Positions 7,985 to 15,706 of a stretch of 64,000 bases of DNA are shown piece by piece. The position numbers and the translations under genes were made by a program. Below the pieces are notes generated by a model. That model saw only the letters and a program-made list of their open reading frames with translations, was not told where the DNA came from and ran no database searches. The DNA is taken from assembly GCA_944385995.1 (NCBI GenBank), contig CALWZL010000002.1, positions 62,001 to 126,000 of the forward strand, given 5' to 3'. Positions within the stretch are counted from its first letter, which is position 1. Each line of letters starts with the position of its first letter. The DNA is from an uncultured Faecalibacterium sp. GTDB taxonomy: Bacteria > Bacillota > Clostridia > Oscillospirales > Ruminococcaceae.

Positions 7985-8359
7985 TTAGAACTTGACAACG
8001 CTGTCGGTGTGGACAGTCTTAGCGTCGCCGGTGCCCAGGGTGTAGACAACAGCCAGGCCGCCCAGGGTGCCCATGATCTTGTTCAGAACGCTGACATCGC
8101 CATCGGTGTAGTAGCCAGAAATGGTGCCGTCCTTGCCGAACAGGGTCTTGTTGCCCCAGTCGCCGCCGAACATAACGCCCAGAGTAGCGTTGACAACCTT
8201 GGTCATGAAGCTGTTGCCAACGATCTTGATCAGGTTGGTGTTGAAGGTCTTCCAGTTACCCTCGTTCATGATGGGGGCGAAGCAGTCGATCAGAGCGCCG
8301 CCGTTGACATAGGTCATCTCGTTCTCTGCGATAACAGAGTAGTTTGCAGGCATCATCAT
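7985..8359 (-). CDS. exported protein with double-glycine leader (paralog B)
   Basis: 124 residues. The leader MMMPANYSVIAENEMTYVNGG matches paralog A almost position for position. The first of three consecutive ATGs is used here because GGGAG lies nine bases upstream of it. The core begins ALIDCFAPIM and shares NWKTF, LIKIVGNSFM, LGGLAVVYTLGTGDAK with paralog A. The middle (about residues 67-95, GDWGNKTLFGKDGTISGYYTDGD) is different and more polar. It contains one cysteine near the mature N-terminus. Located 36 bases upstream of paralog A and 111 bases downstream of the exporter. Strong conservation of the leader and the two hydrophobic blocks, with divergence between them, suggests a two-component secreted pair. 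Confidence 0.8.
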   Translation of the reverse strand: MMMPANYSVIAENEMTYVNGGALIDCFAPIMNEGNWKTFNTNLIKIVGNSFMTKVVNATLGVMFGGDWGNKTLFGKDGTISGYYTDGDVSVLNKIMGTLGGLAVVYTLGTGDAKTVHTDSVVKF

Positions 8360-8412
8360 AATGAATTACTCCCTTCAAATGATTGAAACGAAAAAATGTG
8401 TCGATTGCCGGC

Positions 8413-8464
8413 CGGTTGCGCAACCGTCCGGGAACCATTTATGTAACCAGGTGCGCACCTGGTT
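8413..8464. repeat. two perfect palindromes between exporter and peptide genes
   Basis: AACCAGGTGCGCACCTGGTT (8445-8464) and CGGTTGCGCAACCG (8413-8426) are perfect palindromes, sharing the GGTTGC/GGTGCGC theme, in the 111-base gap before paralog B. They could be operator sites, or mRNA hairpins that stabilise the peptide message or attenuate readthrough. Confidence 0.7.
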
Positions 8465-8470
8465 GCACCA

Positions 8471-10801
8471 TCAATAGGTCATCGAGTCGTCGTCATCCTC
8501 GTCCTGCGAGGCAGTGGCAGTCTCAACAACCGGCTTGGGCTCTTCGCGCTTGCGGAAGATGCCCTGCTGCAGGTTCCACAGAGCGTAGTATTTGCCCTGT
8601 TTTGCCATCAGCTCATCGTGTGTACCCCGTTCTGCCACATGCCCTTCGTCCATGACCAGGATTTCGTCACAGCCGCGGACGGTGGAGAGACGGTGGGCGA
8701 CAATCAGCATCGAGCGATCGGCCAGCTGGTTGTAGATCATGTCAAAAATGGCATTTTCTGTTGCAAAGTCAAGATTGCTCGTGGATTCGTCCAAAATATA
8801 GAGGTTTGAGTTTTTCAGGAATGCACGGGCCAGAGCAATCCGCTGCTTTTCACCGCCGGACAGGCCGTTGCCGGCTTCCTCCAGATAGGTGTAATACTGC
8901 AGCGGCAGCTTGCGGATAAAATCATGTGCATCTGCCTTTTTGGCTGCCTCCTTGACCTCATCCACCGTCGCGTCAGGGCGCGAGATGCGGATATTGTCCA
9001 GGATGGTCTTGCTGAAAAGCTCAATGTTCTGCGGTACATAGGAAATGGCACGGCGGACCGAGTCATTGGTGTACTCGTCCAGGTTCACGCCATTCACCCG
9101 GATTTCACCCGACTCCGGCTCATAGTATTTGAGCAGCAGTTTGGTGATGGTGGATTTGCCGCTGCCCGACGAACCGACCAGTGCGACCTTTTTCCCGGCA
9201 GGGATGGTAAAGGACACATGATCCAGTGCGGGGTTGCGGTTGCCGTAGCGGAAGGTGACATCCCGGAACTCAATGTCGCCCTCAATCTGTTCGAGGTCGG
9301 TGTGTTCCTGGTCGTCAGACTGCTCGGTCTCATAGTCCATGATTTCAGTCAGACGCTTCATCGAGATGGAGGCTTCCTGAATCTGGAGCTGGAGATTGAC
9401 AAGGTTGCTGACCGGGCTGGTAAAATAGCTGGACAGGGTGCTGAACGCCATAAACGAACCCAAGGTCATATCTCCCTGCAGGACCTGCGAGATGCCCACA
9501 TAGGTGGTCAACATGCTGAAGCCTGTGGAGATCAGAGAAGTAATCAGCGTCTGGGTGGTGGAAAGTTTGCTGGACCGGATGCTGATTTTGAGGCTCTTGA
9601 TGTATTCCCGTTCCAGCCGCTCCAGCTCGTTGTCCTCGCCTGCGTTGCACTTGATGGTCTCGATGCCGCGGAGGCCCTCGATCATCTGGCTGTTCAGGAT
9701 GGACGCCTGCTGCATCGTCTCCTCATTGATCTTTTTGTAGGGACGCTTGTAAACCAGCACCAGAAGGATGCTGACCAGCGTCATAAACAGTGCGATCGAA
9801 AAGAGGGTGGCATTCATCTTAAAGAGGATGATGCCGGTGACGATGGCCATCGAGATATCCATAATCAGACTCAGCGCAACGCTGGTGAAGATGGATTTGA
9901 TGGTGTTTGCGTCGGAATAACGGGTAGTGATATCGCCGGTCTTGCGGGTAGCAAAGAACTTCATGGGCAGCTTGTAGATGTGCCCAAAGTAGCCCAGCAT
10001 CATCGGGATATCAATTTTAATGGACAGATGGACCAGAATCCACTGCCGCACGAAGGTGACAAAAGCAGAGGTGATGCTGACCACGCTGAAGACCAGAACC
10101 AGGGTCAGCAGCAGATTGTCCAATCCGTAGGGGAGGACCTCATCCATCAGGATCTTGTTGAAGAGGGAAGAGGCGATGCCCAGGATGGTCAGCAGGACCG
10201 AACTGAGGATAGCATAGGCAAACAGCTTCTTCTGCGGCCAGAGAAGATTGATGTACCGCTTGAAGATGCTGCCCTGTTCAACCTTGCCGGGCTGGAAATC
10301 AGCGGTGGGATTGAGCAGGAGAAGGACGCCGGTAAAGTTCTTGTAGAACTCGTCAAGGGTCATCTTGCGCAGCTCGGTGGCCGGGTCGCCCACGACGACG
10401 TATTCCTTGTCCTTGTACTTCTTGCCGTTCTTTTCAGCTTCCTCCTTGGCGGCGTTGACGCCCAGCATGTGCTTGCGGCGGGCCGCCTCGTCGGGGATGG
10501 TAGTCTTTTTGAATACGACCACAAAGTGGGTCAAGCCCTGGTCGGTAATCTCCTGCGCAATGCAGGGGAGGGAAAAGTCACTTAAGAAATTCTCGCGGTC
10601 AACCCGGACGGCAGCGGAGGTAAATCCCAGCTCGTTGGCGGCTTTTTGGAGGCCGACAAGATTGGTGCCCTTCAGGTCGGTGCCCATCATGTCACGCAGC
10701 CGCGTGATCGTGATTTCCTTTCTGTAATGGAGGCACACCATTGCGAGGCAGGCAGCCGCGCAATCGGTAGAGTCGTGCTGCCGCACATAAGTATAGCGCA
10801 T
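8471..10801 (-). CDS. peptidase-containing ABC exporter (C39 peptidase, double-glycine peptides)
   Basis: 776 residues in three parts. The C39 cysteine peptidase (about 1-150) has Gln8, catalytic Cys14 (DCAAAC), His92 (THFVVV) and Asp139 (VVVGDPA). The transmembrane domain with six helices is at about 185-470. The ATPase (about 510-735) shows Walker A GSSGSGKS, signature LSGGEKQR, Walker B LYILDES and the H-loop AHR. It cuts the leader after Gly-Gly and exports the core. The gap between His92 and Asp139 holds an extra charged loop of about 30 residues (AARRKHMLGVNAAKEEAEKN) compared with usual C39 domains. An acidic tail ends DEDDDDSMTY. First gene of the locus, with its own promoter; the substrates are the two proteins just downstream. 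Confidence 0.95.
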   Translation of the reverse strand: MRYTYVRQHDSTDCAAACLAMVCLHYRKEITITRLRDMMGTDLKGTNLVGLQKAANELGFTSAAVRVDRENFLSDFSLPCIAQEITDQGLTHFVVVFKKTTIPDEAARRKHMLGVNAAKEEAEKNGKKYKDKEYVVVGDPATELRKMTLDEFYKNFTGVLLLLNPTADFQPGKVEQGSIFKRYINLLWPQKKLFAYAILSSVLLTILGIASSLFNKILMDEVLPYGLDNLLLTLVLVFSVVSITSAFVTFVRQWILVHLSIKIDIPMMLGYFGHIYKLPMKFFATRKTGDITTRYSDANTIKSIFTSVALSLIMDISMAIVTGIILFKMNATLFSIALFMTLVSILLVLVYKRPYKKINEETMQQASILNSQMIEGLRGIETIKCNAGEDNELERLEREYIKSLKISIRSSKLSTTQTLITSLISTGFSMLTTYVGISQVLQGDMTLGSFMAFSTLSSYFTSPVSNLVNLQLQIQEASISMKRLTEIMDYETEQSDDQEHTDLEQIEGDIEFRDVTFRYGNRNPALDHVSFTIPAGKKVALVGSSGSGKSTITKLLLKYYEPESGEIRVNGVNLDEYTNDSVRRAISYVPQNIELFSKTILDNIRISRPDATVDEVKEAAKKADAHDFIRKLPLQYYTYLEEAGNGLSGGEKQRIALARAFLKNSNLYILDESTSNLDFATENAIFDMIYNQLADRSMLIVAHRLSTVRGCDEILVMDEGHVAERGTHDELMAKQGKYYALWNLQQGIFRKREEPKPVVETATASQDEDDDDSMTY

Positions 10802-10848
10802 AGATGGTTCCTTTACAAGAGATTCACGCGACGAACGGCCACGATCTC

Positions 10849-10947
10849 TTCACAATGTATTTTTAAATTGTTCACACCGGACTATGGACACATTTTATCA
10901 TATTCTGCCCGAATTCACAAGAGGAAAATTGCTCCATCTTGTGTGAA
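10849..10947 (-). promoter_or_regulatory. promoter of the export locus with repeated TTCACA boxes
   Basis: On the minus strand a -35 TTGTGA (complement of 10915-10920), a 17-base spacer and -10 TAAAAT (complement of 10892-10897) precede the exporter gene. On the plus strand TTCACA occurs at 10849, 10871 and 10914, and TGTGAA at 10942-10947. The outer pair forms an imperfect inverted repeat (TTCACAAGA...TCTTGTGTGAA), and the first two boxes are 22 bases apart. This could be a regulator binding region. Confidence 0.6.
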
Positions 10948-11007
10948 TATAGGTCAAAACAGGACGAAACAGACCCGTCTGGGATGAAACAAAAGGAGAA
11001 AACCCCT

Positions 11008-11078
11008 ATAGCAGCACGCAGTCCTCTGCTTTGCCCTGCCCTGCGGAGAAACAGGACAAAGCAGAGGTCAGCTGCTAT
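11008..11078. repeat. 71-base inverted repeat in a gene-free stretch
   Basis: ATAGCAGC at 11008-11015 pairs with GCTGCTAT at 11071-11078, and CCTCTGCTTTG pairs with CAAAGCAGAGG inside it. The gap 10802-11297 has no supported gene. Besides this repeat it holds the export promoter, a smaller CCATTTTC/GAAAATGG hairpin (11188-11213) and the tRNA terminator. Possibly a degenerate MITE or a structured RNA. Confidence 0.6.
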
Positions 11079-11260
11079 CAAAAGAAGGGAGCGCCTACCC
11101 TTTGATCGAGGTGCTGCGGCTCGCAGAGCCGTCAGGCTCTTAGAGCTCAAGTGTAGTTTACCACAATGCGACAGTTTCTTCAAGGGGCCATTTTCAATTT
11201 TCACCGAAAATGGGGCGGATTTCTGGCCAAAAAGCGCCGCCAGTTCTGTGCAGGATGCAC

Positions 11261-11294
11261 AAAAAAGGGATGCGCCCCACCCGGGCCGCATCCC
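11261..11294 (-). terminator. terminator of tRNA-Asn
   Basis: On the minus strand GGGATGCG...CGCATCCC followed by TTTTTT, directly downstream of the tRNA. Confidence 0.85.
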
Positions 11295-11297
11295 AAG

Positions 11298-11371
11298 CGC
11301 CTCTTGCCTGACTCGAACAGGCGACACCCTGATTAACAGTCAGGTGCTCTAACCGACTGAGCTAAAGAGGC
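11298..11371 (-). tRNA. tRNA-Asn (GTT)
   Basis: 74 bases. The acceptor stem GCCTCTT/AAGAGGC, D arm GCTC...GAGC, anticodon arm CCTGA-CTGTTAA-TCAGG with anticodon GTT, and T arm GCCTG-TTCGAGT-CAGGC are all paired. The discriminator is G, and CCA is not encoded. Confidence 0.97.
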
Positions 11372-11554
11372 ATATAGGAAGTTTGCGAGAGGTATTATAC
11401 CGCAACCGAAAAGAATTTGCAAGGGGTTTTGCAAAAAAAGATGGATTCTTTTTGCACCGGCAGGCGCGGGCGGCGGGCGAAAGGGGGCCGATTTTCTGGT
11501 TCGCCGCTTTTCCCGGGCCGGGGGCCGTATGCTGGATGTCAGGGGCGATGCACC

Positions 11555-12409
11555 GTGAAAGTACTGTACATAGATGAATTGCTCTTGACGAATTTCGCCG
11601 CGGCGGCGGCCTTTCTGCTGGCGGCGGGACTGCTGGCCGGGGTCCGGTGCAGCGGATGGCGGCTGATCCGGGGGGCGGCCTTTGGGGCAGTGAGCTGTCT
11701 GGTGCTCCTGCTTCCGGCCATGCCCATGGGGCTGGCTCTGCTGTACAAGGCGGCAACCGGCGCGGGGGCGGTGGCGCTGGCCTACGGCTGCCCCGGCATC
11801 CGGGTTTTTCTGCGGCTGAGCGGGTGGTTTCTGGCCCTGCATCTGCTGTTGACCGGGACGGCGGCCCTGCTGCCCCAGGGCCACACCGCCAACCTCACCG
11901 CCTATCTGGACATCACCCCGGGGCGGCTGCTGGCCGGAACGGCGGCGGTCTATCTGGCGGTGCGGGCGCTGTTGGGGTTCCTGGGAAAGCCGGGACAGGC
12001 GGCGGTGCCCGCTGTGCTGGAGATGGGGGGCAGCTCCATCCAGGTCACGGCCTTTTATGACAGCGGGTTCACCCTGGCCGACCCGGTGGCCGGCCGGCCG
12101 GTGGTGCTGGTGCGGTACGATGCGGTCCGCGCGGCCCTGCCGGAGGCCCAGCGGGCCTGTCTGGATGCCGTCTTTGCCGGGACGGGGGAACTGCCCGATC
12201 CGGCCCTGGGGATGCGGTATCTGGTCTGCGGCACCATTGCGGGGCGGACCCTGCTGCCCGCATTGCCGGGCGCCGCGCTGCGCCGTCAGGCCGGAGGCCG
12301 GGCCTGGCGGGAGACGGGCTTGTTGGCGGCCTTTTGTCCGGGCGGCGCTGAGGAGGGATGGACCCTCCTGCTGGGGTCCGACCTGGCGGGCCGGATGGGA
12401 TTATCCTGA
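11555..12409 (+). CDS. spoIIGA: sigma-E processing peptidase SpoIIGA
   Basis: 284 residues. The N-terminal half has about five membrane helices and begins [14 protein letters not shown], the usual SpoIIGA opening. The start is the GTG at 11555, with AGGGG nine bases upstream; the longer reading frame to 11417 is not supported. The C-terminal half is an aspartic-protease-like domain with the catalytic motif [10 protein letters not shown] (Asp169). In sporulating Firmicutes this membrane protease of the mother cell removes the pro-sequence of sigma-E. sigE follows 19 bases later, which confirms the assignment. Confidence 0.95.
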   Translation: MKVLYIDELLLTNFAAAAAFLLAAGLLAGVRCSGWRLIRGAAFGAVSCLVLLLPAMPMGLALLYKAATGAGAVALAYGCPGIRVFLRLSGWFLALHLLLTGTAALLPQGHTANLTAYLDITPGRLLAGTAAVYLAVRALLGFLGKPGQAAVPAVLEMGGSSIQVTAFYDSGFTLADPVAGRPVVLVRYDAVRAALPEAQRACLDAVFAGTGELPDPALGMRYLVCGTIAGRTLLPALPGAALRRQAGGRAWRETGLLAAFCPGGAEEGWTLLLGSDLAGRMGLS

Positions 12410-12428
12410 CGAAAAGGGGGAGATTGCG

Positions 12429-13133
12429 ATGCTGAACTGGATTCTCAAGGTATGGCGGACACTGTGGGCCCGGGCGGGAGCCTGGGGGGCGGTCCATTAT
12501 CTGACGGGCGGGCCCAGCCTGCCCCCGCCCCTGGCCCCCGAGGAAGAAAAGGAACTGCTGGGCCGGATGGCTGCCGGCGACCAGACCGCCCGGGATGCAC
12601 TCATCACCCACAATCTGCGGCTGGTGGTCTACTTATCCAAAAAGTTCGAGTCCAGCGGGGTGCCCTCCGAGGATTTGGTTTCCATCGGCACCATCGGCCT
12701 CATCAAGGCGGTGAATACCTTCACTCTGGAGCGGAACATCAAGCTGGCCACCTATGCCAGCCGGTGCATCGGCAACGAGATTCTGATGTATCTGCGCAAA
12801 ACTTCCAACCGCCGCCAGGAGGCCAGCATCGACGAGCCCCTCAACGTGGACAGCGACGGCAACGAACTGCTTTTGTCCGATGTGCTGGGCACCGACGAGA
12901 ACCAGGTGGGCCAGCGGCTGGAGCAGGACGCCGAGCGGGCGGTGCTGCGCCGGTCGGTGGAGCGGCTGAGCGCCCGGGAACGGCAGATCATGGAGCTGCG
13001 GTTCGGGCTGGTGGACGGGGTGGAGCGGACCCAGAAGGAGGCCGCCGACGCCATCGGCATCAGCCAGAGCTATATTTCCCGGCTGGAAAAGCGGATCATC
13101 CGGGACCTGCGCCGCCAGCTCGAACAGGAGTAA
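12429..13133 (+). CDS. sigE: RNA polymerase sporulation sigma factor SigE (pro-sigma-E)
   Basis: 234 residues. An amphipathic pro-sequence (about 1-25) is followed by the conserved processing region [13 protein letters not shown]. Region 2 ([37 protein letters not shown], then [20 protein letters not shown]) and region 4 ([12 protein letters not shown], then the helix-turn-helix [22 protein letters not shown]) are intact. It directs early mother-cell gene expression after cleavage by SpoIIGA. The start at 12429 has GGGGGAG upstream. Confidence 0.96.
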   Translation: MLNWILKVWRTLWARAGAWGAVHYLTGGPSLPPPLAPEEEKELLGRMAAGDQTARDALITHNLRLVVYLSKKFESSGVPSEDLVSIGTIGLIKAVNTFTLERNIKLATYASRCIGNEILMYLRKTSNRRQEASIDEPLNVDSDGNELLLSDVLGTDENQVGQRLEQDAERAVLRRSVERLSARERQIMELRFGLVDGVERTQKEAADAIGISQSYISRLEKRIIRDLRRQLEQE

Positions 13134-13264
13134 AGGAGGGAGCTTTTCCGCCGTTCCTGTCAGATGGTGCAAAAGAAGGTGGAATGATTTGACAGCCCGG
13201 CCCCTGCATGAGCCGCAGGGGAGGGGGCCATACTTCCGGTAACACGAAGACCGGGAGGCACAGG

Positions 13265-14041
13265 ATGTACAACAAGGTGGAGCTGTGCGGCGTCAACACC
13301 GCCGAACTGCCCGTTTTGACCGAGGCGGAAAAACGCGCCCTCCTCACCGCGGCCCGGGCGGGCGATCAGGCCGCCCGCCGCCGGATGATCGAAGGAAATC
13401 TGCGGCTGGTGCTGAGCGTGGTCCAGAAGTTTTCCCAGCGGAGCGAAAACCTGGACGATCTGTTTCAGGTGGGGTGTATCGGCCTCATCAAGGCCATTGA
13501 CCACTTCGATCCGAATCTGGATGTTCGTTTTTCGACCTATGGCGTTCCGATGATTGTGGGAGAGATCCGGCGGTTTCTGCGGGACAACAATGCCCTGCGG
13601 GTCAGCCGGTCCCTGCGGGATACCGCCTACCGGGCCATGCAGGCCCGGGAACAGCTGGAAAAACAGCTGGGCCGTGAACCCACCATGACCGAAATCTGTG
13701 ACGCGGTGGGCCTGTCCCGGCGGGAGGTGACGGCGGCTTTGGAGTCGGTGGTGGAGCCGGTGAGCCTGGAGGAGCCGGTCTACAGCGACGGCGGCGACGC
13801 CATGTATATGATGGACCAGGTGAAGGACACCGACGGGGAAGACAGCTGGATCAGCGGCCTGGAATTCCGCCAGACGGTCAAAAGCCTGTCCGACCGGGAA
13901 CGCAAAATCATGGAGCTGCGCTACTTCCTGGGCAAGACCCAGATGGAGGTGGCCAAAGAAATCGGGATCAGCCAGGCCCAGGTGAGCCGGCTGGAAAAGA
14001 GCGCCCTGCAGCAGTTCCGCAAGATGGGCGAATCCTCCTAG
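13265..14041 (+). CDS. sigG: RNA polymerase sporulation sigma factor SigG
   Basis: 258 residues. The start MYNKVELCGVNTAELPVL matches the SigG N-terminus. Region 2 contains NLRLVLSVVQKFSQR, DDLFQVGCIGLIKAIDHFDP and VRFSTYGVPMIVGEIRRFLRDNN. Region 3 carries SRSLRDTAYRAMQ, and region 4 ends GKTQMEVAKEIGISQAQVSRLEKSAL. Late forespore sigma factor. The 131-base gap after sigE is the usual place for its own promoter. A GGGAGG ribosome site precedes the ATG at 13265; the upstream in-frame codon at 13208 is not favoured. Confidence 0.95.
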   Translation: MYNKVELCGVNTAELPVLTEAEKRALLTAARAGDQAARRRMIEGNLRLVLSVVQKFSQRSENLDDLFQVGCIGLIKAIDHFDPNLDVRFSTYGVPMIVGEIRRFLRDNNALRVSRSLRDTAYRAMQAREQLEKQLGREPTMTEICDAVGLSRREVTAALESVVEPVSLEEPVYSDGGDAMYMMDQVKDTDGEDSWISGLEFRQTVKSLSDRERKIMELRYFLGKTQMEVAKEIGISQAQVSRLEKSALQQFRKMGESS

Positions 14042-14053
14042 AACAGAAAGAAG

Positions 14054-14090
14054 CTGCCGCATGGGCCTGCAAACCCCTGCGGCAGTTTTT
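14054..14090 (+). terminator. terminator after sigG
   Basis: CTGCCGCA...TGCGGCAG followed by TTTTT, starting 12 bases after the sigG stop. The spoIIID gene ends at its far edge from the other side. Confidence 0.85.
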
Positions 14091-14365
14091 CAATGTCGTC
14101 CGGCCTGGACCTTTTGGTGCAGGCGGCTGTATTTTTCCCGGGTGGCCGCGCCGCCCCGCAAGTGACGTTCGGCCTTATTCCGGGCCAGGATGGCCTTGAC
14201 CTGGGCAAAAAGGCCGGGGCTCACCTCCCGCAGGCGGAAGGTTACATCCTTGTGCACCGTCGACTTGCTGTATCCAAAGGCGGCCGCGGCCGCCCGCACG
14301 GTTGCGCCGTGCTGCACAATGTATTCTCCCAACAGAACGGCCCGCTGTTCCGGGTCACCTTTCAT
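14090..14365 (-). CDS. spoIIID: sporulation transcriptional regulator SpoIIID
   Basis: 91 residues. The helix-turn-helix FGYSKSTVHKDVTFRL and the following AILARNKAERHLRGGAATREKYSR match SpoIIID closely. SpoIIID activates and represses mother-cell genes in the sigma-E regulon. The start is the ATG at 14365, which has GGAGGG six bases upstream; the ATG at 14383 lacks such a site. It converges on sigG, sharing the terminator region. Its presence beside spoIIGA-sigE-sigG is a compact sporulation-control cluster. Confidence 0.93.
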   Translation of the reverse strand: MKGDPEQRAVLLGEYIVQHGATVRAAAAAFGYSKSTVHKDVTFRLREVSPGLFAQVKAILARNKAERHLRGGAATREKYSRLHQKVQAGRH

Positions 14366-14432
14366 ACCGATCCCTCCGATCACTTTTTTAAAAGGTATGA
14401 GGAATCGGGGGAGAATATGTACAGGCAGCCAG

Positions 14433-15314
14433 TCAGGTGTCGGTGGAGGCGAAGTAGGTGCCCGCCATCATGATGAAAAGGGCGATCAGGAATACCTGGG
14501 TGAAGGATTCCCGCAGAATCAGCCGGGACAGCAGCACCCCGATGAAGGGAGCCACCGCGTAATAGGCGCTGGTCTTGGCGGCGCCCAGCCGGCGCTGGGC
14601 GTAGACATAAAAGAAGATGCTCAATCCGTAGGCCACAAAGCCCAGCGCCAGCACCACCGGCAGGACCCCCGGGGCGGGCAGGGGTTCCCCGACCACCAGG
14701 GCGATGAGCAGGGAGCCGAGACCCGAGCCGAATCCCTTGATGACCACGATTTCCAGCGGGTCGCTGGCCGACATCATCCTGGTGCAGTTGTTTTCAAAGC
14801 CCCAGCAGACGCAGGCCGCCAGCACAAACAGGGACCCGAAGGAAAACTGGAGGCTGGAGGCGTCCTCAAAGGAGAGGATCATGCTGGACAGGGTAATCAG
14901 GCCGATGGCCAGCCAGAGCCGCCGGCTGATCTTCTCCCGAAAGACCATCAGGGCGATGAGGGCGGTGGCCACAATCTCGAAGTTGTTCAGAAGGGAGGCG
15001 TTGGCGGAGGTGGTGCGGGTCAGGCCCACCATCAGACAGATGGGGGCGGCGATGTCCAGCAGGACCATCCCCACCGTATAGGGCAGGTCCCGGCGGGTCA
15101 GATGCTGTTCCCGGGGGAGCTGTTTGATGCCCCGGCGAACCACTCCCAGCACAAACATGCCGGTGCCGGCCCCCAGGTAGAGCAGGCCCGCCATCATGGT
15201 GGGGGCCACATCCTGGAGCAGAAGTTTGGAGACGGGGGTGCTGATGGCATAGAGGGCGGCGGCCAGCAGGGCCCAGAGAACGGCGTGACCGGCCCGCTGT
15301 TGGGTCTTTTCCAT
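14433..15314 (-). CDS. EamA-family (DMT superfamily) transporter
   Basis: 293 residues with ten predicted membrane helices in two five-helix halves, the EamA duplication. The first half contains APTMMAGLLYLGAG and RTTSANASLLNNFEIVATALIALMVFREKI; the second has PFIGVLLSRLILRESF, the usual GxxxLxExx motif near the C-terminus. The start is MEKTQQRAG at 15314; the longer frame up to 15494 runs across the csoR-like gene and is not real. It follows csoR by 11 bases, so it is probably under CsoR control. Substrate unknown; the context hints at export linked to metal or sulfur stress. Confidence 0.85.
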   Translation of the reverse strand: MEKTQQRAGHAVLWALLAAALYAISTPVSKLLLQDVAPTMMAGLLYLGAGTGMFVLGVVRRGIKQLPREQHLTRRDLPYTVGMVLLDIAAPICLMVGLTRTTSANASLLNNFEIVATALIALMVFREKISRRLWLAIGLITLSSMILSFEDASSLQFSFGSLFVLAACVCWGFENNCTRMMSASDPLEIVVIKGFGSGLGSLLIALVVGEPLPAPGVLPVVLALGFVAYGLSIFFYVYAQRRLGAAKTSAYYAVAPFIGVLLSRLILRESFTQVFLIALFIMMAGTYFASTDT

Positions 15315-15325
15315 GCTGGATCGCC

Positions 15326-15607
15326 TCACTTTACAAACTGATCGATGGCGGCGGACAGGTCGTTCAAAACCTGCTGGTCGCCGGTCTGCAGCGCATCCGC
15401 CACGCAGTGTTGGATGTGGTCCTGCAAGATGATTTTGCCCACGTTGTTGACGGCGGACCGCACCGCGGCAATCTGGATCAGAACTTCGCTGCAATCCCGG
15501 CCTTCTTCCACCATCCGCTTGATGGATTCCAGATGACCGATGGCCCGGGACAGACGGTCCAGGACCTGTTTGGTTTCGGTGTGGTGATGAGCTGCGGGGT
15601 GTTCCAT
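15326..15607 (-). CDS. csoR: CsoR-family metal-sensing repressor
   Basis: 93 residues, all-helical DUF156/CsoR fold. Cys39, His64 and Cys68 (GRDCSEV and QDHIQHCV) keep the C-H-C spacing of Cu(I)-sensing CsoR. The N-terminus is His-rich (HPAAHHH). The ribosome site is GGAGG. An operator-like palindrome lies in its own promoter region, so it is probably autoregulated. No copper ATPase or chaperone is in the window; the gene it leads is an EamA transporter, which is unusual. A persulfide- or nickel-sensing role is less likely given the conserved triad. Confidence 0.88.
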   Translation of the reverse strand: MEHPAAHHHTETKQVLDRLSRAIGHLESIKRMVEEGRDCSEVLIQIAAVRSAVNNVGKIILQDHIQHCVADALQTGDQQVLNDLSAAIDQFVK

Positions 15608-15624
15608 GGTGTATTCCTCCTTAC

Positions 15625-15643
15625 TATCCCCCCCCGGGGGATA
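15625..15643. promoter_or_regulatory. CsoR-type operator
   Basis: TATCCCCCCCCGGGGGATA is a G/C-tract palindrome with TA ends, the form of CsoR-family operators. It lies 18 bases upstream of the csoR start codon. Confidence 0.75.
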
Positions 15644-15706
15644 AGATTAGAATACCACAAAACCGCCGCCCGTGCAACGGCCGTCCGCCTTTTTGGGCCC
15701 GCCTGC

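Noticed and set aside
7571..8359. Lanthipeptide or other modified peptide precursors
   Set aside because: No LanM/LanB, radical SAM or YcaO enzyme nearby and few Cys, Ser or Thr clusters suited to lanthionine rings.
8924..10585. 553-residue plus-strand frame
   Set aside because: Antisense to the exporter, whose ATPase and peptidase motifs are intact.
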